Below, piece after piece: positions 12,001-23,961 of a stretch of DNA of 64,000 nt. Each line of letters opens with the position of its first letter. Positions within the stretch are counted from its first letter, which is position 1. Made by a program: the position numbers and the translations under genes. Source of the DNA: Tetradesmus obliquus (lineage: Eukaryota; Chlorophyta; Chlorophyceae; Sphaeropleales; Scenedesmaceae); contig CP126191.1 in NCBI GenBank assembly GCA_030272155.1, forward strand, positions 2,254,501 to 2,318,500. The letters run 5' to 3'. The notes under the pieces were generated by a model, which made no database searches, was not told the DNA's origin, and worked only from the letters and a program-made list of their open reading frames with translations.

Positions 12001-15000
12001 GGTGGGCGATGCATCCGATGACGAGGGGGAGGTGAGATGCATGCGGGCTGTGTAATACATGTTCAGTCAGTGATGCGCGTGCAGAGTGTGCCAACACAAC
12101 GCTGCTTTTGGGTGGCTTGCTTCTCGTGCCAAGGTGGTGCTGCAGCAAGCGTGTGCTGCACTTTTGCTGCTGCTGCGCATGTCATCCAGCAAGACCGCAT
12201 TGACAATCCGCTTATTATCATGATTGCACACCCATTTCTCCTGCGTGTGTGCACATGCAGATGGGCTTGATGGCGCGCACGCCTGCTGCGCGCGAGATGG
12301 CCGTCAGCAGCGGCAGCGAGCAGGAGGAGGAGGGCGCCAGGAGCCCGCGCAAGGGCGGCAGCAGCAAGAAGAAGAAGAAGGGCAAGCACATGACTGAGGA
12401 GGAGATGGAGGCCATGCAGGGGGCCAAGGGAGCCAGGAAGGCGAAGGAGTGGCTGGACTCCGGCTTTGGAGGCTACAAGAGGGTGAGCGTACTGTATAGC
12501 TGGAGCCCAGCAGGCTGCAATTGGCAGGGGTGCCTGCCTCGTGCAGTGCTGCACCACGCCAGATTACGTATGGTGTCTGCCCCTGCAGCTGCAGGATGCG
12601 TAACTGCACATGAGTTCCAGCAGCGCTGCTTGTTCATCAATAGCTCTGCACTACGTGCGCTAAGTCCTGGCTGGCTATTCCAGACGCGCAGCAGCAGCAA
12701 AGGGCCGCATTCTGTGTATACTGCCACCTGATCGGCTGCTGTGTTGCGGCCTGCAGGAGCCTGATGAGGGCGGGCTGGCGCTGCCTGGCGCTGTGGATGA
12801 CGGCGACGGGCCCATCCAGCTGGTTCGTGGCCGGCACTCAGAGGACGACAACGGGCAGTCAGATGCAGCCAGCGAGCCAGGCCAGGGCAAGCCTGGCGCA
12901 GCGGGCGGGGCACCTGCAGGCGAGGCTGCGTCAGCAAGCGAGGCCAGCGCGAGCATTGTGGGTGACGGCGGCGCAGTCAGCGACTACAGCAGGGGCAAGC
13001 GCCTGCGCAAGCTGGCGCGGCTGCTGAGCAGCAAGGCCGCAACGCAGGTAGGCAGAGACGACGGCGTGAACAAAAAGCATGCGCTTGACTGTGTTCAGCT
13101 GATGGCCGGCGCTGCTTGTAAGTGGATGCAGCACTGGCATGCCCTGAGGCGTGGTGTGCAGCAGCAGCACCTGGCAAAAGCGACAAAAGCCATGGGCATG
13201 AGTGGTACCAGGACACTGGTGCTTGAGCTGCGGCTGGAGCTACGTGCTGCTTGTACAGCCCGTTGAGCCTGAGTTCAAGGTTTGCCAGCGCCATTATCTC
13301 GTTATCCTAGTGCGGCAGCGCCAGTCTTGAAGCCAACCTGTCGTGGCTGCTGCTGCAGGTGGTGACTGGCTTCCGAGTGAAGATGGTGCTGCTGGCAGCC
13401 TTCATCCTGGTGCTGCATACGGGCAGCTTTGCTGCGCTGATGGGCCTGGTGCGCTCCCAGGTGGCATACGAAACAGACATGGGCGCTGCAGGGGAGGTGA
13501 TGGATGCGCTGCACCGTGTGCTCACGTACGCGACTGTGCTGGAGGCTGCGGAGCGCGGGTACGGCTTCACCCAGGCAGACATACCTGCGCTGGCAGAAGA
13601 GATGAGGACATCCATCAACAGGTGGGCAAAGCTTGTGTCGGGCATTTGTGATAGCTGGGAATGCTTCTCTTGCACGCGGTTATTGCCAGCAGTTGTGTGC
13701 TGCTGGGTGATGCAGCACACCCACACACACTTACAACATCCTGCAGTACTATTTGAAGCTGCAGCAAGAAGGTCTTGCTTGTTCCAGGCAGGCTGCCTTG
13801 TTTCCTGCAACTAGACTGGGTGGCATGGGGTTGGTCCAGCTGCAGTACCAGAACGGCGTATGACTGCGCAGCACCCTGCATTACATGCAGCTTGCGACCT
13901 CCACGTTCAGCATTAAAGCACTGCATAGGGCCTAAACAGCACGCAAGCCTGACTTCTTGATTTAACATTGCTGCTGATGTCATGGCGATGCCGCTTCCGT
14001 ATGCATTGACAACAGGTTCCAGACAGTGCACCAGGGCCTGTACCTGGGCTTCAATGGGCTGCGCAGCATCAAGTCCAAGGAGATGCATGCGCTGTGGCAC
14101 AACCCCGGCCTGCCAGTGACCCTCTACAACCACGCAACAGACCCTACACGCCCCAGCAACGACACAATGAGCCTCTTCAACCTCGGCTCAGTGTTTGTGG
14201 ATGCTGCCACAGCAGTGGAGTATGCGGCACTGCACCCAGACAGCGTGCAGGCACAGGGCGTGCCGCTTGCGCTGAACAGGCAGTGGAACTTCCTGCAGAC
14301 AAATGGGCCGGGCATCATGGCGGAGAGCTACCTGCGCAGCCTTGACTACACGGTGAGCCTTTACGGTGATTTGTCGCATCCAGAGATGCTGTGTCATGGA
14401 CGTCTGTACAAGCCTGCAAGTAAAGTATCGTTAGTGGACTGAAAGTGCTGCACCAGGGATTGCTTAGCGTCCTGTGTTGACAGCAACCTTGAGTGATCTC
14501 ACCACTGGCAGGCCAAGCTTCTGTCTAAATCTAGGCATGGTGTTTTCCGTGTGTTGCTGTGCTGTGCAGATCCTTCAGGGCCAGAAGAGCATCTCCCAGT
14601 TGCAGATGGCTGAGCTCACCCTTCTAGTCATTGAGGGCGCATGCGTCACCCTCATTGCTGTGTCCTATGTGGTGCGGCTGCTGAGCACCATCAGCATGCA
14701 CCGCCAGGCGCTCTTCAGCGTGTTCCTGGCGATCCCACACGGCTACTTGCGCACACTGGCCAGCAAGAGCGTCAGCATTGGCGACGACGATGAGGAAGAT
14801 GAAGGTGCGAGATCATATGATCAGCAGCATGCATGCTGCAAGCGCATGTCGGAGCGTCTGCCTGCATGTGCACAAGAGTGGCTGCAATCAAGTGCACTGC
14901 GTGACTGTTAGCTCCGCTTGATACATGTTGCATGGCAGTGCGGCAGTTGTCCAAGCTGCAAAGGCAATGCAGCTGTACTCGTGCTGCTGAACATGTGGTG

Positions 15001-18000
15001 GTCTGGCTTGACGTGCCCTGCAGACGACAAGGTGATGCAGGCAGCTGAAGCAAAACGGCAGAAGAAGAAGAAGCAGGGTGCTGAGGACAATGCGCGGGAG
15101 GAGGGCAACTTGTCGATAGCAGGCAAGGGCCCAGGCACAGATGGTGGCCCGCCCACCGCATCAAAGAGGAACCGCAAGGCCAGCTTTGCACTGGAGGGTG
15201 GCGACGCTACCGTGGTGGTCAACGCTACGCAGGGCGGTGCCTCAAGCTTCACTGCCAAAGGACTCAAGGTGACTGAAACCCCACACCAAATTATGAAACA
15301 GCTCTCTGCAACTGCGATATGGTGGGGTATGTTGCAGACCATGCACTGCTCCAGTGTTGACTAGCAGTACTATTGCGAAGGATAGTTTAAGCGTGGTCTC
15401 AGCTGCACAGCTGCGTACTCAGCCATCGGCACAACCATCACCTGCCTGCTGCTTCTCTGCTGGGTGCTGCTCCTGCTGCAAATGCATCCTGCACCAGGGC
15501 ACCCAGGAAGACAAGGAGAAGCTCTTCAATGGCAAGCAGCTGACCACCAGCGCTGCCTCAGCCTACAAGCTGTCCACGCCGTTTGTGCTGTGGGGCATCC
15601 TTGTTGTGATCCTCTACGCCGTCAGCTACGCGCAATTCAACGGTGTGAGCGACCACATGGTCGTCATTAAGCTGATGCAGCGCAGCTTGGCGCAGTCCAC
15701 TCGGCTCACCTACTTTGCCACGCGGGCTTCGCTGGAGCCGGTGAGTCGCAGCGCTGTACCCACAGCCACAGCTGGCAGCTGCTGCTCAGGTGGTGGGATA
15801 TGCTGCCAATAGCGTGTGCTTTGTGTGCAATACTATGCTCCCAGCTGCAGACACATGACATATTGTGCACAGCACATATGCGTGCTGCCTGGCAGCAGTG
15901 ACATATAGTCTGTGATCTTTTCAGTATCAACTGCCTTGCTCATTCTGTGCTATGGCTCCTATTCTCTGTGCTGAACGTATGTGTCGTGCGCCTTTGTTCT
16001 TTGTCAACAGAACCCCGCCAAGGTTGCAGCGCTGCAGCCTGTGCTGGAGCACGAGTCAGCGCTGCTTGATGACGTGTACGTTGCTGCGCTGTATGGCGGC
16101 ACCACGCTGCCCGACAGCCTGCTCGATGGCGCCCATGATGTCACTGCAGGCGGCCTGTTTGAGAACAGCCCGTGAGTATCCGGCTAGGCCCAAGGCTGTG
16201 GCATGGTGACTTACGTATGCAAGCAGGGTCCGCCGTGCGGCAGCTGCAGCTCCTGCCTTTGCGCCTGATGTTCCTGTCGTGGCCATGCAGGATGTTGGCA
16301 TGGGTATGTGCATGCGCTGGCTCGTGCAACAGTGGAGAAGTTAACAGTCCCTGGCGCTTCTGGCATTGCCTGTCTTCAATTCCTTGTGTCGTGCCTGTAC
16401 ATGGTGCCTTGCTGTGCAGGCATAAGAAGTACCTCTTCCAGTACGTGGGCTGCATGCGCACGGACAAGGCCACCTGCCTGCCGGAGGGCAGCCCCTTCTA
16501 TGCGGTCAGCACGCATGGCCTTGACCCGATGGTGCAGCGGCTGCGCATGGAGGCAGAGCTCATGAGCATGGAGCCGCCAGCAAACGTGACCCCCAGCAGC
16601 CCCAGGTGCGCAACACACATACAGCAGCGCAGCAGCGCTGGCAGGATAGACAGATGCATGCACCCACCAGCAGCAGCAGCAGCTGTACTACATAGTCTGT
16701 TGTCGGCTCTCCGCATGCTTTCCATGGTGATGTTGTCTCAGGTGCATGCCATCACACCTGTACAGGCTGCTGTCGGGCAAACCTGTGGGCCTGCCATTCA
16801 TAAGTTCATCACACCCAGATGTGTGCGTCGTGCTGGCACACCTACAGCTGCTGCTGCTACTACTGCTGCTAACGCCGCAGGTTTGACTTTGTCTGGAAAG
16901 TGGCCTTCAACGACATGCATGACGGGATGACCCAGCTGACGTCGCTGATCCTGCACCAGATTGGCCAGAAGTACGACTCGCAGCGCAACACACACGTCAT
17001 CCTGTTGCTCGTCATGGTGAGCGTGCAGCGAGTGTGACGTACTAGTGCCAGCACAACCAGCACTTTATTTGTGCTTCAGCTGCATTTGTGGTGCATTGCC
17101 GCAGTTGCTGTGCCCTTGTCACCTGCCTACTTTGTTAAGGCTGCACCTGCCCACCTGTCTGCCACTGCACTTGATGCCACTGCCCGCTGCTCCATTTAAG
17201 CACTCCTAAGCGTTACTAAGCCGGCTGGCATGCCGTGCCTGCTGCTGCTGCTGCTGCTGCTGCAGCTTGTTGCTGGCGGCGTGTTCCTGGTGATGATGCT
17301 GCGGCCCTTCCTCAAGCACATCTCCAAGGAGAGCAGGCGCTGCGCGGAGCTGCTGGCGCAGCTGCCGCCAGACATGGACGTGGAGGGCATGGTGGCGGCT
17401 ACGTGGAGCGTGGTCAAGCAGGTGCGGCAGCAAACAGGATCGCCTGGACACACGCAAGGATGAACTGACTGCTGCCGTTGGCCTCATTTGCTGCGCAAGC
17501 AACTGTCGCGTGCCCTGGCTTGTAACAACACAGCATGCGCAACACATGCACTGAATGGAGCCTTCACGCGCTACCTGCCGCTGTTTTTGCTGCAACCCTG
17601 TGCTGCGATGCTGCGTCTGTTGTGCCGCAGGAGCGCATTCTGGCTGAGCGCAGCGGCAAATCTTTCATCAATGCCATCGGTGGCAGCACACTGCTCAATC
17701 GCCTGAGCTTCATCGGAGGGCCGCGGCCGATCTTCAGCCAGCCACAGCTCGGCCCGCCGCCGCTGCTTGGCGGCAAGAGCAACAGGTGGGCGGTGCAGCA
17801 ACTGACGAATGTTGGTGTATTTCACGGCAGCAGGCAGCATTTAAGGCCTTTACTGCTGCAGCGGAGGATTTGTACACACAAGAACGTGCGTTGCTGTGTG
17901 CTTTGATGCCGCTGCATGCTTGCACGGTGAGTGGCTGTGGTAGTTACTGCCTCGTATGCTGGTGTGCTCCTGTTGCTCCACACACGCCTGAGCATGACAC

Positions 18001-18340
18001 CTGTGCTGCCGTGGCGCTGCTGGTATGGACCGCTTGCAGGATGCTGGGCAGTGCTGCTGGCGGCGAGGACGAGGAGGACCGCCTGTTCAGCCCGCGGCAG
18101 CAGACCAGCAGTGGTGCCTTCAAGGCCAGGGCTGGGCCCGGTGGCCCCTTCAGGGGCAGCAGCAGCGGCCCTGCTGCTGCCCGCGGCAGGGGCAGCGAGC
18201 TGGCTCTTGCTAGCGGCAGCAGCGGCCCCGGGGCGGAGGGCGGCGGCATGCGGCGCAGGAATGTGCAGGCTGGATACAGCAGCAGGAGCGGCAAGTCGCC
18301 GTCCAAGCATGCCGTGTTTCCGGTTGAGGATGACGAGTGA
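3026..18340 (+). CDS. TmcB/TmcC-like giant membrane protein with PAS-like domain (36 exons; one in-frame TAG)
   Basis: Member of the 'tiny macrocysts' TmcB/TmcC-like family, expanded in green algae and of unknown function. Exons: 3026-3099, 3341-3550, 3746-3797, 4045-~4304, 4605-4647, 4889-5083, 5245-5409, 5627-5869, 6142-6395, 6584-6803, 7086-7169, 7436-7539, 7703-7835, 8004-8105, 8292-8455, 8669-8793, 8991-9199, 9441-9804, 9998-10245, 10534-10742, 11015-11174, 11394-11642, 11822-12031, 12261-12482, 12757-13047, 13359-13621, 14016-14352, 14570-14804, 15024-15268, 15498-15740, 16011-16171, 16420-16605, 16881-17016, 17266-17421, 17631-17785, 18040-18340 (TGA). They sum to 7,008 nt, a multiple of 3. 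Layout: several membrane segments (residues ~50-340), TPR-like helices (~400-600; HIVYSNYLIDVRH, YGKFLEHVK), a PAS-like region (~600-790; NAQGIIQLANKVACAMFG), an acidic/Lys-rich linker, then more membrane segments (~1535, 1745, 1920, 2130). The ATG at 3026 is the first in frame. Oddities: codon ~1184 is TAG (11106-11108), and the 4304/4605 junction needs a weak donor. Confidence 0.85.
7038..7104. repeat. Perfect 22-bp inverted repeat enclosing a 3' splice site
   Basis: Bases 7038-7059 are the exact reverse complement of 7083-7104, with a 23-base loop. The right arm contains the acceptor AG (7084-7085) of the TmcB-like gene and the first 19 bases of the next exon (encoding NDPWGA). The left arm lies wholly in the intron. 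In pre-mRNA this would form a long GC-rich stem that hides the splice acceptor. Confidence 0.97.
11106..11108 (+). other. In-frame TAG inside a conserved exon of the TmcB-like gene
   Basis: Exon 11015-11174 keeps one frame across a Lys/Gly-rich stretch, then TAG, then IGPRLMVNSVHEDRRPVTIVVQ in part (first residues IGPRLMVN), which resembles the family's usual continuation. Both flanking splice phases fit this frame. A second donor, GTGCGC at 11100, would also join in phase 0 to the exon at 11394 and skip the TAG with 25 codons. Confidence 0.7.
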
Positions 18341-19323
18341 GGCTTCACAGGTGCATGTGTCTGGATGCGCATGTGGCACGCTGCACCTGCCGCCGCTAGC
18401 CGCCAGCATCAACCGTGCTGCGTTGCCGTGTCTGCGCCGGCAGACAGCCAGCTGTTGCTGTAGCAGATAGCAGACACGGCTACCGCAGATGGGCAGGGTG
18501 TGCTGGCCTGGCGGCGGGGGAGAGGCGCACGCGTGCCAGTGTTGCCCCAGAGTTAGCTGCTGGTAACATCAGCAACCCAACTATGTGGAGCATTGGGTGT
18601 GTGGGGTGCGCAACTTCTGGGTGGCCACAATGCACTGTGCAACCTGCGATTTGGGATGCAGTGAGTGAGCATTATATTGCACTGCGCTTCTGCAGCATGT
18701 GCTTCCTGCAACTCATTGCCATGCAGTGGCGGCTGCTCATTGGCAGTGCTGCCCATTTGCAGCGCAGGTCCCTGTGAAGCTTGAGCTCTTTATGTGGGTG
18801 GCTCCTGCAAAAGCTGCTGGCGAGCAGCACACAGAGCATTCTTATGGCTATCTTTTTACACACCCACAGACGTCATAGCCAAGCACTGAAAGTCGATGCA
18901 CTTATTACCAGCTTGCAGCATTGTAGTACTTTAGTTCAGGTGGATTGTAGTATTCAACGCCAAGTTTGGCATCTTGGGTCGCATGTTGTGCGCGCTCACG
19001 CTTCGATGGCTGCAGAAACAATGTGGGCATTCACCAGCAAGTGGTTATAGGTGGGGCAGACTATCAGGGCAAGCCAGGAGGCTGCCTCTAACCAGCTGGT
19101 TGTGATTCCTGCGCGCCAACGTATGTGTGGATTTCTGGCAAGCGTTCTGCAATTGCAAGCGCTGAGGTTTGTTTTGCTGATGAACTGCAGACTGATGCAC
19201 GATGGCATATAGCCTATATGATGTAGGTGCTTGTGGCATTTGGCATTTGCTGCCGCAGCTTTGTCGGTCGGTACCCTGCATGCATGTGCCCTGCCGGGCC
19301 ATGCCAGCCTGCACGTCACTGCA

Positions 19324-19460
19324 CAGTGCACCACCATCGGCACTATACGTATAGGGCACCATATGCGTGTACGCATGTGGACGGCTCGTGGACGGACAGT
19401 GCACGGCTGTGGATGGACAGTGCACCGCCATGGGCACTGTATGCATGTGGACGGCTCGTG
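19324..19460. repeat. Imperfect direct repeat in the TmcB-like 3' region
   Basis: The block 19324-19390 recurs at 19418-19460 with a ~24-base internal deletion. Both copies end in the same 18 bases (GCATGTGGACGGCTCGTG; 19373-19390 and 19443-19460). The segment between them repeats GGACAGTGCAC motifs. No open frame is maintained. Confidence 0.75.
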
Positions 19461-19826
19461 CTGCCGCAGGACGCAGCTATGATGCAGCTGTCCGAGGCCA
19501 ACAGCTTTGTGGTTGGTAGCACTGCTACCGCGGCGTGCAGGTGCACTCGAGTCTCTTTCAGACCCATACCAGTTGCCACTGCCATGGCAGGGCAGCTGGA
19601 CACCAGCCAATTGACGACAGCGGTGCAACGTTGCATGTGGTGCACCACGTGACACACCTTGATTTAAGGGTGTTTTAACTCTGCCAGTAAGAAGTGCGCG
19701 GCTTTGAGGTCACTGCAGAGCAGGTTGAGGAAAGTTATGCACAGCCGACCTCCCCGCCTGCGCCAAACTATGTTGTTGACGTCATTAACGCATTGTAGTA
19801 CCAGCATGTCTCTTGGATCTGCACCT

Positions 19827-19831
19827 TGTAA
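19827..19831 (+). terminator. TGTAA poly(A) element, TmcB-like gene
   Basis: TGTAA is the usual chlorophyte poly(A) signal. This copy is 1.49 kb after the stop and faces a minus-strand copy at 19846-19850. Confidence 0.45.
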
Positions 19832-19845
19832 TTGTAGGGTAAAGG

Positions 19846-19850
19846 TTACA
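19846..19850 (-). terminator. TGTAA (TTACA on +) poly(A) element, Ala/Gln-rich gene
   Basis: This is the only minus-strand TGTAA I found between the stop at 21548 and the TmcB-like 3' region. It would give a ~1.7-kb 3' UTR. Confidence 0.4.
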
Positions 19851-21547
19851 TGACCGACGTTGCCACTAAGAGTGACAATGCTTGAATATCGTGCTGGTTG
19901 CTGCATAGCTGCAGCTGCAACATGGACTACTACTAGTAGCTCCAAAGCACTGCTGCTAGTAGCTCCAAAACAATACCCCGTGCTGTTCCCCCTGTGATAT
20001 ATCTGACCATGCAACTGGCCAGATAAAGAAGCTGTGACTGACATGGTGCTCCACAAGCTGTGTCAGAGTGTGCCCACAGACATCATGTCAGAGTCGGTTT
20101 CCAGTGACCAGTACTACTAGTCAACAGTGCATAACAGACAAGCTGCACTCTGCCTCATCACCAGCCTCTCCAGTGCTGTGCGCAGTGCATCTACAGGGAA
20201 CACCTGCTGGATTTTGCAGAGCAGCCAGCAAGCGCCAACAGCCACATGCCGTGCCTATCAATGAGATCATGCTGACTGTGCCGCACAGCGGCTGTCGTCA
20301 AGGCCTACAAGCACACACACGTCTGCACAACATGTACAGAGCATACACCAGCACAGCTTGACACTGCAGCTGATGCCTTGCATGTCTGCAACAGCTCTAC
20401 GCATACTCCTCATACAGCACTGAATTGCTGCACAGGGTGAGCTACTGCTTCCTGCCACGGATGCAAAAGAAAACCCCCTATGGTTCATCCCGGCCCCAGG
20501 TGCAAATGTGCACCATGGCTGCTGCACGCACTGTCAGCCCTGCCACTGCACTCCACAGCAGGAGCACCCAGTCAATGCACGAACCTGCCAGCAGCCCAGG
20601 CTGGCTGGCCTAGCAATGCTGTGTTTCAGGACCACCGACAGCTGCTGCACAATGCGCAAGACAGACACGCGGGCGCAATGCAGCTCTGATCTCAGACACC
20701 TCGCCCTTTCCAGTCAAATGTACAGACACTTCCCTGCAGCACTCTCTCAGTACCCACGCAGCTCCGCCAACAGACGTGTGTGCACTCCCTCGCCAGTGAC
20801 ACGGCTACACCACATCTCACCAGACACTCGCAGGCACATAACTTGAAACCTAGATCAACTTGCTTGTGATGCGCGGCACCAATGCACAGAAGGAACCCAA
20901 GTTGTGGCTGCACTTATAGCAGTGGCACTGCAACACATAGGCACTGCAATCAAGATGCAGCCATAGTGGAATGAAAGCCAGTCTTCTTAGCAGCACACCG
21001 GGGTGTTGCCATGTCTTTCGCGCAAATCAGAGGCACACAGCCTGTCATGCCAGCAAGGGGCTGACGCAATGTAGCAAGTCTGCACGAGCTGCTTGCAGGT
21101 TGAGCATGCCGGCAACGCACAACAGAGGCCAATCGCGCACACATGCTCAGCTGCATGGTCAAATGTACATCGAAGACTGCACCCGACTGGTGTGCACTAT
21201 CATAACAGTGCAGAACCGTCTTGTTGCTGTAATGCCGCAGCAGCCGGCAACACACTGCACGAGCCATGCTCACCAGCATTTGTACAATATGCATGCTCGG
21301 CAAATGCTACACATCCCACACACCCGCCTGGGTACATGCCAAGCAACAGCTCAAGCCTTTCCCGATGATCACGCCGCCCAAGCAACGGAGACAGGCTGCC
21401 GCATCTGCCCCTGGATATATCCACTACATCCACACTACATACATGCACACAGAGCAATACTGGCAATCTTCCAAGGTATCACTAGGCGCCAAGCTTCCAG
21501 CTGAACACACGGCAGCACACCATCCAGCGTCATCAACACAGCAGCCC
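19851..21547 (-). other. Probable long 3' UTR of the Ala/Gln-rich gene
   Basis: From about 20060 to the stop codon the + strand is CA-rich, the mirror image of plus-strand genes. Open frames here carry no recognisable motif. Confidence 0.45.
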
Positions 21548-23128
21548 TCACGCGTCCATTGCAGCCACGCCGCCGCCTGCTGCAGCCGCTGCTGCCTGCC
21601 TAGCAAGGCGGATCTCTGCCAGTGCCGCCTGCAGTGGTGAGGCAGCTGAGACATAGCCCGCAGCACCACTCAAGGCAGCCGGCGGGGACACTGGCCGTCC
21701 ACCGCTGCTCGCCCGTGCTGCCCGCCGCTCCCTGTACTTGTCTGCCTTGCTGCCTGCCTTGCTGCTGCCACCGTCCTGCGCTGCTGCTGCAGCAGGTGCA
21801 GCAGCTGCTGCCGCCTGAAGCGCTGTCAGCAGTGCCAGAGGGGAGGGTGCGCCGCCTGATGCTGCTGCTGCTGCTGCCACAGCTGCTGCGAGTGCTGCAG
21901 GGTCAGCCTGGCCGCCTGAGGCTGCTGCCATTGCTGCTGCAAGCAGCGCAGGGTCCAGAGCAGCAGCAGGATGTGCGGAAGCTGGCGTGGGCAGGCCGCT
22001 GCTGCCTTGCTGCTGCAAGGCAGCAGCAGCAGCTGCGTCAGGATAGCCTCCTGTTGCTGTTGCCAGCAGCTGTTGCAGCTGAGCAGCACTGGCAGCATCA
22101 CTCCAGCCCGCTGCGCTGCTCTGCGCAATGTGCAGGCTGCTGAGCTCAGGAGCAGGCGGCAGGGTAGCCGCTGCAGCCTCTGCTGCTGCAGCGGCAGCTG
22201 CCGCGGCCGCTGCTGTGGTGCTGGCATCGCTGCCGCCAGCAGCCAGGCGGGCAGCCAGCGCCAGGGCCGCTGCTGGGTCTGCTGCCATTGCTGCTGGGTC
22301 TGCTGACTGCAGAATCTTCCTGAGTATGCTGGCAGCATCGCCTGCACCAGCGAGCGCTGCGACACCAGCTGCTGCTGCTGCATCATCACATGGGCTGGCA
22401 TCCACAGCACTGGGGCCCCTGGCAGAGGCTTGACATGGCGAGGACGGCAGCACAAGCTGCGGCTGCACGTCTAAAGCAGCTGCACCTGCGCCTGCCCTGC
22501 CCATACCTGCCGCAGCTGCCGCTGCAGCTGCTGCTGCGGCTGCAGCTGCTGCTTGGCCAGGCAGGGCTGTTTCACTGCTCAGGTTGCTGCTGCTGCCATG
22601 GTGGTGTGCCAGGTGCAGCGCCTGCTGCTGTGGCTGCTGCTGTGGCTGTGGAGGTTCCTGTTGGCTGTTGAGCAGCTTAACTAGCACATCCATCATTTCC
22701 AAGTCAGGTGCCAGTGACAGCTGCCCGCCCTGCTGCACCCGCTGTTTCACAAGGTTGCAGCATGCCAGCGCTGTCGCCAGCAATAAAGCACTAGGCACTA
22801 TTACATTGCCAGATGGAGCTGAGCGCACGACATACTGCTCGATCGCCCCGACTGCTGCGCTAGCGAGCTGCTGCTCCTGTTCGGGAGAAAGACCGTTGTT
22901 GCCGCCCGCAGCAGCTGGCGCTTGAACATCTGGAGCTACATGAGTTTCCGCCTCTGCCACTGCAGCCTCAGCAAGCAAGTCCAGGTGCGACACCGCTTTC
23001 TGCATTCTGGCAGTCGTGGCCACGGCGGACACGTATGCGGAATATTGATCGAAGCTGGAACAGAGGATAGCAAATAGAGGGGACTTGATGCTGTAGGTGC
23101 TGGGCCGCACACCACCACCGGTGCTGAC
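21548..23128 (-). CDS. Ala/Gln-rich low-complexity protein of unknown function
   Basis: I do not recognise this protein. One exon of up to 527 codons ends in TGA at 21548. The first ~60 residues look like ordinary folded sequence (PSTYSIKSPLFAILCSSFDQ, then YSAYVSAVATTARMQKAVSHL). The middle holds Gln- and His-rich tracts and many 8-14-residue Ala runs. The C-terminus has a short basic patch (DKYRERRAARASSGGRP) and an amphipathic helix-like end (LQAALAEIRLARQ). The start is unresolved: an in-frame TAG lies at 23141-23143, and the first in-frame ATG is 23005. Because the sequence before it looks coding, an upstream exon joined at the acceptor CTACCAG|GTCAGC (exon start 23128) is more likely. 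Ala/Gln-rich algal proteins with small basic patches are often transcriptional or RNA-binding regulators, but nothing here proves that. Long antisense frames are shadows of the triplet repeats. Confidence 0.65.
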   Translation of the reverse strand, partial: VSTGGGVRPSTYSIKSPLFAILCSSFDQYSAYVSAVATTARMQKAVSHLDLLAEAAVAEAETHVAPDVQAPAAAGGNNGLSPEQEQQLASAAVGAIEQYVVRSAPSGNVIVPSALLLATALACCNLVKQRVQQGGQLSLAPDLEMMDVLVKLLNSQQEPPQPQQQPQQQALHLAHHHGSSSNLSSETALPGQAAAAAAAAAAAAAAAGMGRAGAGAAALDVQPQLVLPSSPCQASARGPSAVDASPCDDAAAAAGVAALAGAGDAASILRKILQSADPAAMAADPAAALALAARLAAGGSDASTTAAAAAAAAAAAEAAAATLPPAPELSSLHIAQSSAAGWSDAASAAQLQQLLATATGGYPDAAAAAALQQQGSSGLPTPASAHPAAALDPALLAAAMAAASGGQADPAALAAAVAAAAAASGGAPSPLALLTALQAAAAAAPAAAAAQDGGSSKAGSKADKYRERRAARASSGGRPVSPPAALSGAAGYVSAASPLQAALAEIRLARQAAAAAAGGGVAAMDA

Positions 23129-23926
23129 CTGGTAGCATCCCTATGGCGCTGAGGGCTGACGCGGCAGGGTTAGGGCTTGCGGCGTCAATGTCAGCGCAAT
23201 GTGTGTCGATGGACAGCTCAAAACCCTTCTACTCCAATCCGTTTTGACTCTCACAAATGGTGTTGTATCTTTTTCGCCGCCCCGCACAGATGCAACTGTA
23301 GTTACACCCGGGTGGTTGACTGTAGCATGTTGAGACGGCAAGGTGCATGATGCAGGCTACAAGGCTTGATCAACAACGGCTATACTGACATATACAATGC
23401 TACCTATAAATTCGTCGCCATCTATGTCATGCAAGCAGCAATGCTGCGACAGAATCGCCAGCTGGCTATGCTGTGCATGCACTGGCCATGCCATGGCCAT
23501 GATGGAGTCATATGTAAACAGCAACATCAGGCTATGCCATATGCAGTGCATGCCACTATGGTTAGCAGGTAAATATTCTGACGACTTGTGTTCCTTTGTA
23601 CAGCCGCCAGTACCAGAGCATTTCTGTGTGTAGTCCTTCCCAGGGCCTGGCCAGCAGGTGTTAGACCAGCAGCCTGCTGAGCAGCACTTTCGGCCCATCA
23701 CACACTTCATTTCAGTCAGTGCTACTTGTAAGGGTCGCATGGTGGCTTCCACTGCCGACGTCAGCGTCTGCCTAACGCCATACGTCGCTTGCTTCCCAGG
23801 TTAGATGTCCACACTATTTGTGTGTCTACACTGGCAGCAGCAGCCTGCTGGCCCAGCACCAGGGTGGCACCTCAAGCGTCTCGGCACCTTGAGGCGCCCA
23901 AAGCTTGGGTCGGCAAGGGAGCGCAC

Positions 23927-23961
<35 letters not shown>

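Larger units (their letters stand above)
18341..19831 (+). other. Probable ~1.5-kb 3' UTR of the TmcB-like gene
   Basis: No coding signal. The + strand stays TG-rich to about 19650, like the gene's introns. The first TGTAA I see after the stop is 19827-19831. An imperfect repeat lies at 19324-19460. Confidence 0.5.

Noticed and set aside
16172-16930. 252-codon plus-strand frame in the TmcB-like gene
   Set aside because: Runs across two introns in a frame different from the real exons 16420-16605 and 16881-17016.
21622-22925. Several long plus-strand frames opposite the Ala/Gln-rich gene
   Set aside because: They are Leu/Gln/Ala homopolymer shadows of CTG/GCA repeats, with no mixed-composition region.
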